DNA of 64,000 nucleotides from Ostrinia nubilalis (GCF_963855985.1 NC_087097.1:7721001-7785000), one strand, 5' to 3'. Numbered from the stretch's first letter, positions 31,944 through 42,939 are shown. The notes: a model not told the origin generated them from the sequence alone. Made by a program: numbers and translations.

Positions 31944-32437
31944 TGTAGCAAACGCACCACGATTAAAAGGCGATTGGTGGCTTCCTGCTACACCTGGATC
32001 AAACCGTAGAAGGCTTGCCGGTAAAAAGGGATCGATGTTCTGTACGAGCAGTACGCAATGACAAAATACTATGCACTCACGTACCTTGAGCAGATCGTTG
32101 ACAGTTCCACCTCGAGTATGGGCAGCAGCAGTTGGGAATTCCTTCGGTTTCTAGCACATTTGGGCGTGTAGATGATGAGGTAAGTTGAGATCACATGGGA
32201 GGGTGACTAGCACACGCGTCGACGGGCCCGTTCGATACGAATAGAAGATGGCGATGTGACCGGTGCGGCCTCCAAAGCGTGACTGCCCTCAAGTTGTCAA
32301 TAAAAATCCAACTCGAAGGACGGAGCGCATAAGCAGCCTAGTTTGACTGCGTTTTGTCACTACATCGATACTTATGCAGAGACATCGATACCCGCGATTA
32401 TTATGAAAATTAAACGAAAAGTTACGATGACGGAACA
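31944..32437 (-). repeat. BEL 5' LTR (right copy)
   Basis: 494 bp, identical by eye to the left copy; contains the promoter for the leftward transcript. ATAGT follows at 32438. Confidence 0.95.
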
Positions 32438-32768
32438 ATAGTGTTATTGATATAACTCGTAAGGGTACTCCTAATTTGAATAGTCTTAATGAACTATATT
32501 GTAAAGATAAAATTTTATTTAATTGTTTTTATCATGACAAGTATTGTGCGTTACGAAATGTTTTAAGTTTAAAGAAATGGTGTGTAGATAACAATGTGTT
32601 TAATTAATAAATATTCACTTTACTGTAATAAATAATTGAAATATGGAATTAAACTTTGTGTTTATTTTTATACCTAAATATGTATTCCTAGGGAACTGAG
32701 TAAAAACATCGTTTTTGCATAATAATTTATTTCATTACATTTACAACTATATTAAAAAACATAATCAA

Positions 32769-33167
32769 TTAAAAGTTAGAACCAGTTAACTTTTTTGATA
32801 TCTTCTTAATTACACATTCTGTCATATCCATTATTTCGTCCACTGCGTCATGGACTACGTATTGGGCACTAAGTAACACGCACTCGCTGTCAGCATCTGA
32901 CGTAGATGATGATGAGTTCGAATTTGCTCGGTCACGCTCGCAGACCAGGTCCACCACCTTTATCTGGATCATTTTGAAGCCTTTCTGTTCGTTACACACC
33001 ACAAAAGATTTTGGAGTTATCCGCTTATTATTTTTTGGAGAAACTCGTTTTTTACGTTTTTGATCAATTTGCGTCGATTCCACCCCAAATAAATCTTTGT
33101 ATTGCTGAGTGAACTGTTGTAACGGGTCTTGAGCGTATTGAGGAAAATCATCATATACGTCAGTCAT
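32769..33167 (-). CDS. Small Polinton protein, unknown
   Basis: 132 residues. The N-terminus is acidic with aromatic residues, then a Lys/Arg cluster (about 36-50), a beta-like stretch S-F-V-V-C-N-E, a Ser-rich acidic patch, and a C-terminal segment A-Q-Y-V-V-H-D followed by a helix ending I-K-K-I-S-K-K-L. The last part resembles the neighbouring small ORF (T-Q-Y-I-V-Y-E ... H-I-S-S-K-L), so the two are probably tandem paralogues. An intron-like sequence ends four bases before the ATG. Function unknown. Confidence 0.6.
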   Translation of the reverse strand: MTDVYDDFPQYAQDPLQQFTQQYKDLFGVESTQIDQKRKKRVSPKNNKRITPKSFVVCNEQKGFKMIQIKVVDLVCERDRANSNSSSSTSDADSECVLLSAQYVVHDAVDEIMDMTECVIKKISKKLTGSNF

Positions 33168-33170
33168 TTT

Positions 33171-33277
33171 CTGTAAAGAATAAAGAGAATAAATTGTAAT
33201 AAAGTTGCTTTAACTAATAATTAGGTAAATAGTTAACCACACAATAAAACACTTAAAAATACTAAAATACTACATAC
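33171..33277 (-). other. Candidate 107-bp intron between the two small ORFs
   Basis: On the minus strand the donor CAG|GTATGT and the acceptor TTTATTCTTTACAG are close to consensus, with pyrimidines before the AG. If real, the transcript carrying the 132-residue ORF begins upstream and is either bicistronic with the 88-residue ORF or has that region as leader. Confidence 0.5.
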
Positions 33278-33303
33278 CTGATTGATAATTAATTATTTCC
33301 CAC

Positions 33304-33567
33304 TCACAAGGTAGGTCTTTCGTTGCGGTCTCGCAGTTTGGAACTGATGTGCGACATCAGTTGCAGCGCGCTAAAATATACATCATCACAATTTTCGTAC
33401 ACAATGTATTGAGTTTTTGCACGACTTTGAATGTCCACTTCATCGTTTGACACTTCCACTGCTTCCATAATTTCAATTTTAATTACGTGCTTGGGGACTC
33501 TACTATCGATTGAAAGAACGTAGCTGGCTTGTGGTGAGGTAAGATGACTGTGACTACGTTGAGCCAT
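33304..33567 (-). CDS. Small Polinton protein, paralogue of its neighbour
   Basis: 87 residues from the ATG at 33567; the frame extends upstream only with a TTG. It contains A-S-Y-V-L-S-I-D and H-V-I-K-I-E-I-M-E-A-V, then T-Q-Y-I-V-Y-E-N-C-D-D-V-Y-F-S followed by a helix. The second motif is close to A-Y-V-I-F-E-E-C-E-P-T-Y-Y-S in the spliced gene at 53435-54898, and its Q-Y-I-V start matches the 132-residue ORF. Function unknown; the shared motif suggests a small element-encoded family. Confidence 0.55.
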   Translation of the reverse strand: MAQRSHSHLTSPQASYVLSIDSRVPKHVIKIEIMEAVEVSNDEVDIQSRAKTQYIVYENCDDVYFSALQLMSHISSKLRDRNERPTL

Positions 33568-33603
33568 TTTAACTTTTAACCCAAACAAGTTTGAACGCAA
33601 CAA

Positions 33604-34075
33604 AGTCGAATTGATAACTAAATAAAATCTATTGGTTGCTTATATCAAATAGGTAACATGAGACGCACCGGCTATGCCACGTGCTATTAATTAACTTCAT
33701 GTCCAAACCTGTAAAAGTTTCCTCAGCGTTGCAAAATAAATGTAGTAAATTGATTCCTAACGTGTGATCGATGTCATATTACGATCTCACCGTTTCTATG
33801 CGATGATTAATATCACACTTTAAAACATGTCTGAACATGATCTTATTGAGTTAACGTGAACCAATGTCTTTACGTATAAGAAATAAAACCCAAGTAAATA
33901 ATTTGTCATCATTTATTTATAGGTAGGTACCTTATTAATTAATTACATTTATTTGAAACTTAATATTATCTTAATTAGCTTAGGTTATCTATTATAATAA
34001 AGAAAATCGTACAACTAAGGAAAGTATTATAATTTAATTTTAATTACCTAATTCTTGGTTCAATGTTATGCTTAG
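33604..34075. other. Intergenic region between small ORFs and DNA polymerase
   Basis: AT-rich, no coding features. It may hold the polymerase 3' end and the small-gene promoter; nothing specific is visible. Confidence 0.4.
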
Positions 34076-37000
34076 TTAAATGTTTAGAATGGGTGTATGC
34101 CCCCAAGCTCTTGTTGACACCTTGTCAGCCGAAACAAAACGTTTATCATCATTACTGGATAGCGCTACTTTGTTGAGACTGCGAGTAAAAATGTTGTGTT
34201 TGATTGACTTAAATAAAATATTTGTTTTCCGCACTATATTGCCGTGATACAAAGTTTTTTTATAGTCTGATATTTGTATATCGCGAACAACACTCTTCTT
34301 TACTCCCTTTGCTTTTTTAATTGTAGTATTAATGGTCTTTACACAATACAACTTTGAACGTAATCCAACAAACTCTGTTATAATGTTTCCTCCCATTTCG
34401 TCTTTGAAAAGTCCAGGAATCTTTTTATTTAGAAGCGGTAAGCCATATACATTTTCTTTGAAAAAATTGCTTGTGTCGAAATAATGTAAGAAGGTTTCTT
34501 TTAAATCTTTGTAAAAGTTTTCGGTTTCAATTTGGTAAACGAAACTATCCGTATCCGTGTAACACATTTGTAATTTGTTTTTATACGATGGTTCAAAAAC
34601 TGAATAATGAAAGTCATACATGTGGCTTTTAGATAACTCTAACACCGTAAACCCTATGTATATTGGCTTATCCAAAATCACCCGTTCAGGTTTTGTTTGT
34701 ATTGCGACTAAATTTTCAGTGAAAATTGAAACACTGTGAAAACTAGAGCTTGCAATTAATTTATTGGCAGTTATTTTCTTTTTTGTTACATTATTGTGGT
34801 CACTCCATTCGTTAACTAAATGTACATTAACTCTTTTTTCGCTGTTTTCTAAGGTTTTACCAAAAATGCTGTTATTGAGCAACTTAAAAAAGTCTTGTTC
34901 AAATGTAGATTGAGCCTGTTGTCTTAAACTCGTATTTAGATCGATATATTGTTTTAAGTAAGGACTTTGTTGAAACGTTATGACTCGATGTATTTTTTTT
35001 AATATCAGCCCATGTTTCAAACATGTTTTCAAGTGAACATAGTGGATGACGTAGAAGTACTTGTCGTAAAGATTAGGCACGAGCTTAAAAGTCTTACCCC
35101 CCGGTGGAATGCATTTCTCAGGACAAAATGGTAAATCATTGTGCCTGTCATGTAACTCTTTCGGATAGCTTAAGTCAACCTCAAGAATGAAACCATACTC
35201 TGCATCAGCAGGAACATTAACAATATCGAGACATTCAATTTCTGTCTGGTTTAAAAATCTAAAATTCGACAGCGGTAGAGATTGACACATACTGAATCCG
35301 TATAAGTTATTGCAATCTATGTAAACTACAAAGGTATCTGGTTTTAAGGGATCGTATTCGTTCATGTATTTGTTATTGGCGTTGGCATGCCTGTGCGAAC
35401 ACATGCATACTCCTCCTCTGATGCCTGATTGAATCATACGCACTATGGCAAGGTCATCTATGAGCTCCAACTCGACTCCAGTTTTGTAAAGCATTGCATC
35501 GAATGATAAACTAGGAGCGGTTACATAGAAAGCAGGATCTAATTGATAATGAAATTTGCAAGTTTTTCTAAACTTTTCAAAAATATCAGTTAACAAGAGA
35601 ACGTCTGTTTTCAAATACAATTTAGTGTATTGACCCAGATTTTTGATGTTAAATTGTGACCAAACTGATTGAGCATGTTCATAATCTTCATCAGTAATAT
35701 GCTCATTTGTAAGGGAGCTGTAAAACTCTTTTTTTTCTGGTAAACATCGCTCTTTAAACCGATCCCAGTTATCCATGTATTCGTAGGGATATATACCTTT
35801 GCGAGTAAGTAAATTAAATTGGGTAGGTATTGGAAAATGCGTGCGTAAATGATCAAACTCTTCTTTTTTAATAGTTTTTGCTAATTTATCTAAGCTAGTG
35901 CCAAGAAATTTAAATGAATCTACGAAGCGCAATTGCATAAATTCTTGATCAGAAATCGGAACAAATTTCGTAAATGACACATAATTTTCTTTAGTTTTAG
36001 GTATAATCTTAATATTTCCAGGCATTTCACCTAATTGTTTTATGAACAAATGACAGTCATAACCTGCCAAGTTGTGGAAAAATACAGGAATAAACTTAGG
36101 TATTTTGTATTGTAAATTACAATATCTGTGGGCTGCACCACGATATAATCCTGTTATGTGGCAGTGATCGCGCACTTTGTCTGAAAATAAAAAGTTATCA
36201 CATATATGACAGCGAGTGGCTTGCAAAAATTCGGATGCATCTTTTTCGGTAAAAATCATAGGCAAATTTTTAGATAAGATTGCATGAATTTCACGAACAT
36301 CACGGTAAAGAGATTCTATAAATTTTGAAACACAGTCAGAACCGAGATATGATACATACCGATTATAGCTACTGTTTACAGTACAGACTATATTGTACGC
36401 AAACGCTGAGGGTATATGGTGCTGCAGCGTTTTTGTATTTTGCGTATCAGATTTGTCTTTGTGCACTTCTAAAATTGTCTCAAAATCTGCATAAATGACG
36501 AATGGAACATTTTGTTTACGGTCATAATTATTAAATTTTATGACGGTCCCCTTTTCAGGTAATACAGTGACGATCCCGCTACATAAATGATTTTCTAGTT
36601 CATCAAAAGTAGTAAAAAACACTAAGCATGTATCACAGAAATAAATTTTACCATGATGAGCTGTTATTTGATTTCTGACAAGCCGCGACAAGTCCTTGAT
36701 AAGACAATAATGTGACGTCGCGTCATTTTCTAACATTAGCAAATGAATAGTTTTTTTGTTTTTGGTATTTTCAGATTTATATACGGGGCCAATAATGGTT
36801 TTAGAATTTTTTAGACCATAAATGATAAAACTTAACTTAGGATTGTTTTTCTCAAAAATCCTAATATCTGAGAATGTGACGGGATAAGATATCCCATTGA
36901 TATTTAGAACATCTTTAAAATTGGGATAAGACGAGACTCGTTCAGGATGATTTCGAGCAGGGTAAAGAGCTGCTGTTACGCTCCATAAAAAGCAACACTG

Positions 37001-37579
37001 GTCTTTATTTTGAATATTTATACATGCTTTCTTATTTTGAATAAATTTAGGTAATTTTAAATAAGATGACCCACCTAATGGTTGGTACTTATTGACATTT
37101 ATTTCTAAATGTGAATTACTTAAAAAAGCCCAACCACTATCGCTTTCCTCAAACTCTTCCATTTTCTTTTTCAATATACTCACTAGTTTAGAAAATAAAC
37201 TATCAAAATCATAGTTGTGGTAAAGTATAAAATTCTTTGTAACAAAAGATTTCATTTCCTGCATATTATTTTTGAATAACAGGAAAATGCTAAATAATTC
37301 AAAATTCACTTTGATGCAAGTATGTACTCTTAAAGCATCATCTAAAAGTGATTTTATTTTGTTATGAATAGAATTAAAGAAAATATCTATAGAAGTTTGG
37401 TCAAGTTCACTTGCAACTAATCGGTAAGAAATGATTCGAGAGCGAAATGCAGAACCTACGATTTCCACACCATCACTGTGTGGTTGGGTGGAGTTCTTTT
37501 GTTTGTGCAAGCGACTCCGCAAGTGTCCTACCCAAGAGGTTGAACCTATGGACACGTTACAAATAGTACAGAAAGGCAT
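34076..37579 (-). CDS. POLB: Protein-primed family B DNA polymerase
   Basis: 1167 residues. N-terminal C2H2-type zinc motif (C-T-I-C ... H-L-R-S-R-L-H). A region with N-I-Q-N-K-D-Q-C-C-F-L-W-S-V at about 190. 3'-5' exonuclease starting Y-A-D-F-E (about 365), F-F-H-N-L-A-G-Y-D (exo II) and Y-L-K-T-D-V-L-L-L (exo III). A Cys/His cluster C-H-I-C ... D-H-C-H just before exo II. Polymerase motifs D-C-N-N-L-Y-G (about 756), L-L-N-N-S-I-F-G-K-T (about 903) and Y-T-D-T-D-S (about 1006). All catalytic residues are present and the frame is intact, so self-replication is plausible. It faces the capsid block, as in other Polintons. The N-terminal protein primer is not separately recognisable. Confidence 0.95.
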   Translation of the reverse strand: MPFCTICNVSIGSTSWVGHLRSRLHKQKNSTQPHSDGVEIVGSAFRSRIISYRLVASELDQTSIDIFFNSIHNKIKSLLDDALRVHTCIKVNFELFSIFLLFKNNMQEMKSFVTKNFILYHNYDFDSLFSKLVSILKKKMEEFEESDSGWAFLSNSHLEINVNKYQPLGGSSYLKLPKFIQNKKACINIQNKDQCCFLWSVTAALYPARNHPERVSSYPNFKDVLNINGISYPVTFSDIRIFEKNNPKLSFIIYGLKNSKTIIGPVYKSENTKNKKTIHLLMLENDATSHYCLIKDLSRLVRNQITAHHGKIYFCDTCLVFFTTFDELENHLCSGIVTVLPEKGTVIKFNNYDRKQNVPFVIYADFETILEVHKDKSDTQNTKTLQHHIPSAFAYNIVCTVNSSYNRYVSYLGSDCVSKFIESLYRDVREIHAILSKNLPMIFTEKDASEFLQATRCHICDNFLFSDKVRDHCHITGLYRGAAHRYCNLQYKIPKFIPVFFHNLAGYDCHLFIKQLGEMPGNIKIIPKTKENYVSFTKFVPISDQEFMQLRFVDSFKFLGTSLDKLAKTIKKEEFDHLRTHFPIPTQFNLLTRKGIYPYEYMDNWDRFKERCLPEKKEFYSSLTNEHITDEDYEHAQSVWSQFNIKNLGQYTKLYLKTDVLLLTDIFEKFRKTCKFHYQLDPAFYVTAPSLSFDAMLYKTGVELELIDDLAIVRMIQSGIRGGVCMCSHRHANANNKYMNEYDPLKPDTFVVYIDCNNLYGFSMCQSLPLSNFRFLNQTEIECLDIVNVPADAEYGFILEVDLSYPKELHDRHNDLPFCPEKCIPPGGKTFKLVPNLYDKYFYVIHYVHLKTCLKHGLILKKIHRVITFQQSPYLKQYIDLNTSLRQQAQSTFEQDFFKLLNNSIFGKTLENSEKRVNVHLVNEWSDHNNVTKKKITANKLIASSSFHSVSIFTENLVAIQTKPERVILDKPIYIGFTVLELSKSHMYDFHYSVFEPSYKNKLQMCYTDTDSFVYQIETENFYKDLKETFLHYFDTSNFFKENVYGLPLLNKKIPGLFKDEMGGNIITEFVGLRSKLYCVKTINTTIKKAKGVKKSVVRDIQISDYKKTLYHGNIVRKTNILFKSIKHNIFTRSLNKVALSSNDDKRFVSADKVSTRAWGHTPILNI

Positions 37580-38935
37580 TTTAGAACCAAGAATTAGTTA
37601 ATAAACAATAAAGTCTCTATACCTACCTACTAGAAATAATGTTGAATAATTCGAATGTAAAAAATAATATTAAAACTGTGTAATAAGTAGGGTAATTCAA
37701 GTGCAATCTGTCATTTCAATCTATTCTATTTGTCATTTAGCTTGTTTAATCTGTGCTGAATAAAGTGCACAATATTTAAGCAGGATATGGTTGCACGCGG
37801 ATTTTTAGAGAGTTAAATCTTTTGGCCAATAGAAAACGTCATAATAGTTATTATAAGAACTGGGATTGGTCAATGACTTTTGAAATTAAAATCCGATGGC
37901 CTGAAAAAATCGGTTTTCCAACAAACGTCAGTTACGCGCAAGGAGGTTTAGCTATTTATCCATCGAAGTTAATAAGGGAGAAGACATAAGACTAATTTTA
38001 TTATTTGCCTGCCGCGACCCGGTTTTTACGAACAATGACGATGACGAACGATGAACCAGTAACGAGGAGCACACTTAGCAATGCTTCCAGGTTGCGCCTC
38101 GGTATCAATTAAGTAACATTTTCCGTTAAGTTTACTTTATGGCCAACTAAAGGACTTTTGCCGTCTCCATGGACAAACTCGAAGTATGATAACTACAGTC
38201 ATTGTCAAAATTTTGCACTGCCATTGCCGCTGGATACCATATATCGCTACTATATTCATAGATAATAGACTTTCAGTTAATCGTCAAAATTGACATTGTT
38301 TTTTAAATAACAACAAATGGTATGAATTTTTAAATGTGATATTTTTATAAAGGTAAGTCCCCAAAACAACATTTGATAGCCTATTTTCTTTCGTTGGCAT
38401 CTAAGTTCCTGTTTTCTACATATATGTTACTACTACCTATTGGATAAGTAACTAAGAACTTTGTCGTTTATTCCATGTGAACAAAATCCCTAAAAGCCCA
38501 TTTGTAATAATATTCTTACTAAACACTGCTGAAAAAGGACTAAACTTCTGAGCTATGAACGTATAATCCAGTAGCATTAAGTAGGTAGGTACGTATAGCG
38601 ACGTTGGAACTTGATAATTATAGAAGTTAGCTGTTTTATTTTTTTTTTCACAGCAGAAATCTTTATCTTTGATCTTAATATCTGATCGTACGTATTGTCT
38701 TTTAAAATATTACATTTGCCTAAATAAAAATAACCGACCTGCTGCTTATGTAAATTATAATTATTTATAACCCTACTTACAATGCATAACAATCATAATT
38801 AGGTATTATAACCCTACTTAACAATGCATAACAATCATAAGATAGTTTGGCGTATAAGTAGGTAGGTAGGTACTATCTAGGCCGAAGGTGGAAGCGATCG
38901 ACCCGGAAATATTCTCAACCATCTCAACTATCATA
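37580..38935. other. Non-coding Polinton interval
   Basis: No recognised gene. A ~37-bp block containing CAATGCATAACAATCATAA is tandemly duplicated at about 38768-38839. Confidence 0.5.
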
Positions 38936-39194
38936 ATATCGCACACCTAGATCTAAACTGAGACAACTCAAAAAAGGGCATTTTTCAGGAGGCGAAAAAA
39001 ACGTATTACTACATTTTTTGTTAGGGAAGTTATGAAACTCAGTTTTATTTTGGATTATTGATAGGCTGTGAAATGACCCTGTGTATAAACTGGGTCAAAA
39101 AATCTATCCTTTTTACCTTTAATCGCAGTTTTTTTAGTTGTTACATTTTAGGGGAATGACTTTATATAAATAATAAAATACATTTAGACTTGAA

Positions 39195-39386
39195 TCAGTT
39201 TTGTTTGGACATTTTGAGATTTGAGTTCTCCTTTTCCACTCTTAAAATTTTTATATCGTGCCATTTAACTTGATTCCGATTTTCGTCTACAACCAAATTA
39301 GTTGCCCACATTTTTTGCAAGATTTTAGTGTCATAAAACTTTTCAAATGTCATCTCTTCCACGTTCTTTGGTCCTCTGTATTTCAA
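39195..39386 (-). pseudogene. Protein fragment, possibly transposon-derived
   Basis: 63 codons with plausible protein character (V-E-E-M-T-F-E-K-F-Y, N-L-V-V-D-E-N-R-N-Q-V-K-W). It resembles fragments of uncharacterised proteins repeated in insect genomes, but no family can be named. It lies inside the TIR element and has no flanking exons. Confidence 0.35.
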
Positions 39387-40104
39387 AATTTCAAGATGTG
39401 GCTGAGTCCTCTTTTTGCACTATTAAAGTGTTTAAATTGAATGTTTCGATATCCTTAATCATCAATTTAGGAATTGTTTGAGAAAACAGTTCTTTTTTAA
39501 CACGATTTGGATCAGCATAAGAGATATAAATGAAGATTTCATGACATGGTGAACATGATAGGTGTTTGAGTTTCTTCAGCCACTTTTTCTTAGCATCAGC
39601 TGATTGACATGTTTATTTATAATTTATTTACTTATTATAGACCTTTTTTCTAGATTATTTTTTATTTCTACATTATAAAGAAGGTTTTATCTCTTGTGCA
39701 GACAACAGCATATCAGACTATATACTTGTATTACAACTACATTAGTTACTACAGTGTTTAACTTGAAGTGCCGTCGTCTGTACATTGCCATTTTAACTAT
39801 CTTTACACTGTTCTCTCAAAATAATAATAATAATAATAATAATAAAGTTTATTTATTTCTCTTTCACAATATAGTCACTATAAAATATTGTTGTGAATAC
39901 ATCAAAATGCTTAATAACTATATTGTGAGAGACTGGTGTCCGTACTAGGTAAGACCTGTGTTACAGATTACCAGGCTCCCACCACCTCACCGCTAGTAGA
40001 TAAAGAATAAATTAAGGAAGATTCAGACATATTATGTAAATCCAATTTTAGAGAAATTAGAAGAATCTAATAATTGAGCCTCTAGGTACTGCATGTCAGG
40101 TGCA

Positions 40105-40111
40105 TTGTGTG

Positions 40112-40166
<55 letters not shown>

Positions 40167-40170
40167 GTAT
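40105..40170. repeat. TG microsatellite in the LINE 3' region
   Basis: About 30 TG/GT dinucleotides with two TTT interruptions. Confidence 0.9.
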
Positions 40171-40257
40171 GCAAGTGTATGTGTGTGTAAGTGATTGTGA
40201 GTATAAGTGTTTTCGAGTGTGTTGTTTTAAATAATAGTACGTACGAAACGATGTATT

Positions 40258-42939
40258 TTAGTTTAAGGTATGTAGTAACTGTTCTGTATCAGTATATGTT
40301 AGGTCTAGTAGCCACGAATTTATTTTTCTTTTACATTCTATCGTATTCAGTGGGTAAATATTTAAAAATCGGTTAGCTGTATTGTATAAGTGGGGGCCAA
40401 GAAAGTGAAAAAATCTTTGGGTAAGCTTTAATTTAAATTTTGGTTTCGAGAAAATTTTATGCTTCCGGCGTTTGTTTTTGTTCAGAGTGGGGTCATATAC
40501 TGATTGCGAGTGTTGTTTCAGTAGGGTTTGTTGGATAAAGATTTGACGGACTGTTAGGACTTTGGTTTTTTGATACAGTTCAGTGGTCGGGAAGAAGAAT
40601 GGGAGGGAACAGCAGACCTTTAGAACAGCTCTTTGAGCACGTTCGAGCTGTATGAGGTGGGATTTTGATGCACCACCCCATGATGTGATGCAATATGATA
40701 AAATAGATTGACACAGTGCGAAGTAAATCATTTTTATAACCTTTTCATCCGCCACATGTCTTAGGTTTTTAAAAATATAAATAAGTTTACGAGTCCTCTT
40801 GGTTAATTGCTCAATGTGGGACTGATAATTCAGATTTTTGTCTATTATTACTCCAAGATATTTTATAGTGTCTACATTTTGTAGTTTCTGGCAGGAACAC
40901 AAAGTGGTGTATGGATCAATGCAAGAATGTGCTATAATAAAATGTTGTGTAAGGGTGTAGGGATGGTTAGCATTGTTTGGAGAAAAAGCGATATATTTTG
41001 TTTTGTCAACATTCAGGGTGAGTAGGTTATCATCCAGCCAGCGCGTTACCTTGTTGAGTCCAATCTGAGCAAGTCGATAAGTTTCTTCCCAAGTATCACC
41101 AGAGAAGAGTAAAGCCGTGTCATCCGCGAATGTAACTATTTTTCCATTTTTAAGTGATAGGTTGCAAAGGTCATTTATGAAGGCAAGGAACAGTGTTGGG
41201 CCTAGTATACTGCCCTGTGGAACTCCGTAAGAAATAGGAAGGTCATCACTATGAATACCGTCGATCGTAACACACTGTGTCCGCCCTTTTAAGTAACTAT
41301 CCATAAGTTCCAGCTGTATTCCACGTACACCAAGGTTGTTCAGTTTATGAAGAAGTAATGGGATAGAGACCGTGTCAAACGCCTTCGCGAGGTCCAGGAA
41401 TACGGCAATAACCTTCTTTTTATCGTCCAGCTTAGTGACTAAGAAATTAGTAAGTTCATGGACAGCATCGCTTGTTGATCTTTTTGCACGGAATCCGTAC
41501 TGGGAGCTTGATAGTAGGTTTTTTGTCTCTAAATAATTAGTCAGTCTTTTGTTTATGATTTTTTCTAAAATTTTTGAAAGTGCCGGAAGTATAGAAATTG
41601 GCCGATAATTACTGACACGGTCTCTATCGCCATTCTTATGGATGGGATGAACTAAAGCGCGCTTAAATGACGAAGGAAATATACCAGTCATCAAGGATAG
41701 GTTACTAATGTGGACCATAATAGGAGCAATAATGTCTTTGTATCTTTTGATGACAGCATTCGGGATATTATCTATACCAATTGCACAAATTTGCTTTAGA
41801 TTATTTATTATATTTTTAACCTCGTCCACATCAGTGGGAAGCAAGCAAAGGGAGTCTGCGTTAGTTAAGATGGGAGTCAGCGCTAATGTGGTGGGTTTAT
41901 GGCTTTTGTTGAGTATGTTTTCAGCTAGGTTTTTTCCGACATTCACAAAATATTGATTGACTAAGTTTGCCGAATTAACAGGATTACTATTAGTTATTAG
42001 TTCTGTACATGAAAGTTTTGGGTTTTTTAGGTAGGTTATGTTTTTAATAACTTCCCATAATCTTTTGCTGTTATGTTGTGCGTTTTTAAGTTCAGTTTTT
42101 TCATGTTCTTGTTTCAGCTTTTTAATAATATTGTTACAGTGATTACGGTAGCGTGAATAGGTCAATTTGAAAACTTCATTGTTAGGATGTTTTTTGCATT
42201 TAATATGTAGTTTGTCTCGATTTTTCATGCATCTTAATAAGCCTGGCGTGATCCACGGTTTGATTATTTTTTTGCGAAGAGGGACTATAGAGATCTTGGT
42301 AAATTTGTGGAGTGTACTTTCTAGTGAGGTAATTAAAAAGTCAGCTGCATTATTAGCATCAGTCATGGCAAAGATTTGGTTTAAGTCTAGTTCGGAAAAG
42401 GCTGAGTCTAGGGCTATGTAATCAATTTTCTTAGTGGTTTTAGTGAATGATCCAGTACTATGAGCGGAAGATGCAATACTAAGTAACACAGTATAGTGGT
42501 CTGTTACCGTAGTGTGAGCAATATAGCATCGTGCAGGAAGTTTTGTCTTCATGATTATATGGTCAAGACAGGTGTGTGTGTGAGTGGGGAGTGTGTGTGC
42601 AGGAAGCATACTGTGAGAAGCCAGTAAGTTAAGATAGGTATGTGCCCTAGCATCAGTTGAGGAGTTAGAGATATCAATATTTATATCACCCGCTAAAATT
42701 ATTGTTTTGAATGACTTTAAGCTGGATAGCTCTGTGTTCAGTGATTCGAAGAACTTTGTAGTGTTCTTTTCACCTGGTGGCCGGTATATTGCAAGGATCA
42801 CTGTAGTGTTACTAACTTTTATAATTAAACTATTTGCATCAAGTATTTTGGCTTCATAGATTTTGTACTTTAAGGTTGATTTATAGTACACTACTACACC
42901 TTCATTTTGCGTTTTATTGAAAAGAAAACGACCTAGCAT
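40258..42939 (-). CDS. LINE ORF: partial endonuclease plus reverse transcriptase
   Basis: 893 residues, uninterrupted. Residues 1-155 are the second half of an AP-type endonuclease (A-I-Y-R-P-P-G, L-A-G-D-I-N-I-D, C-L-D-H-I, T-D-H-Y). The reverse transcriptase follows: Y-R-P-I-S-I-L-P, Q-Y-G-F-R-A-K-R-S-T, F-L-D-L-A-K-A-F-D, V-P-Q-G-S-I-L-G-P and the catalytic F-A-D-D-T near 604. The C-terminus contains the usual Y-L-G-V and C-I-T-S-W-G-G-like region. Clade is Jockey/CR1-like by motif style. The open frame suggests a fairly recent copy, but the missing N-terminus makes it dead on arrival. Confidence 0.9.
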   Translation of the reverse strand: MLGRFLFNKTQNEGVVVYYKSTLKYKIYEAKILDANSLIIKVSNTTVILAIYRPPGEKNTTKFFESLNTELSSLKSFKTIILAGDINIDISNSSTDARAHTYLNLLASHSMLPAHTLPTHTHTCLDHIIMKTKLPARCYIAHTTVTDHYTVLLSIASSAHSTGSFTKTTKKIDYIALDSAFSELDLNQIFAMTDANNAADFLITSLESTLHKFTKISIVPLRKKIIKPWITPGLLRCMKNRDKLHIKCKKHPNNEVFKLTYSRYRNHCNNIIKKLKQEHEKTELKNAQHNSKRLWEVIKNITYLKNPKLSCTELITNSNPVNSANLVNQYFVNVGKNLAENILNKSHKPTTLALTPILTNADSLCLLPTDVDEVKNIINNLKQICAIGIDNIPNAVIKRYKDIIAPIMVHISNLSLMTGIFPSSFKRALVHPIHKNGDRDRVSNYRPISILPALSKILEKIINKRLTNYLETKNLLSSSQYGFRAKRSTSDAVHELTNFLVTKLDDKKKVIAVFLDLAKAFDTVSIPLLLHKLNNLGVRGIQLELMDSYLKGRTQCVTIDGIHSDDLPISYGVPQGSILGPTLFLAFINDLCNLSLKNGKIVTFADDTALLFSGDTWEETYRLAQIGLNKVTRWLDDNLLTLNVDKTKYIAFSPNNANHPYTLTQHFIIAHSCIDPYTTLCSCQKLQNVDTIKYLGVIIDKNLNYQSHIEQLTKRTRKLIYIFKNLRHVADEKVIKMIYFALCQSILSYCITSWGGASKSHLIQLERAQRAVLKVCCSLPFFFPTTELYQKTKVLTVRQIFIQQTLLKQHSQSVYDPTLNKNKRRKHKIFSKPKFKLKLTQRFFHFLGPHLYNTANRFLNIYPLNTIECKRKINSWLLDLTYTDTEQLLHTLN

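Larger units (their letters stand above)
25936..32437 (-). mobile_element. BEL/Pao LTR retrotransposon
   Basis: 6502 bp, transcribed leftward. Two 494-bp LTRs (25936-26429 and 31944-32437) read as identical by eye and are bounded by TGT...ACA on either strand. The target duplication is ATAGT (25931-25935 and 32438-32442), five bases as usual for BEL/Pao. A primer-binding-like sequence lies 3 bases inside the 5' LTR and a purine tract abuts the 3' LTR. The single ORF lacks the integrase core, so the copy was probably mobilised in trans. Confidence 0.95.
25606..32607 (+). pseudogene. Unknown conserved Polinton gene split by the BEL retrotransposon
   Basis: The first 110 codons (25606-25935) begin N-N-Y-N-T-V-I-V-D-L-Q-G-F and continue with P-P-Y-P-F-S and R-G-Y-L-W-S-E-G, a pattern recalling RNase H-like proteins found in insect Polintons. 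The BEL element is inserted after codon 110 behind the duplicated ATAGT. Downstream of the second ATAGT the frame continues exactly in phase from 32443 to a stop at 32605-32607, another 54 codons. The insertion is therefore a clean, recent break; in the present state translation runs into the LTR and stops near 26001. Function unknown. Confidence 0.75.
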
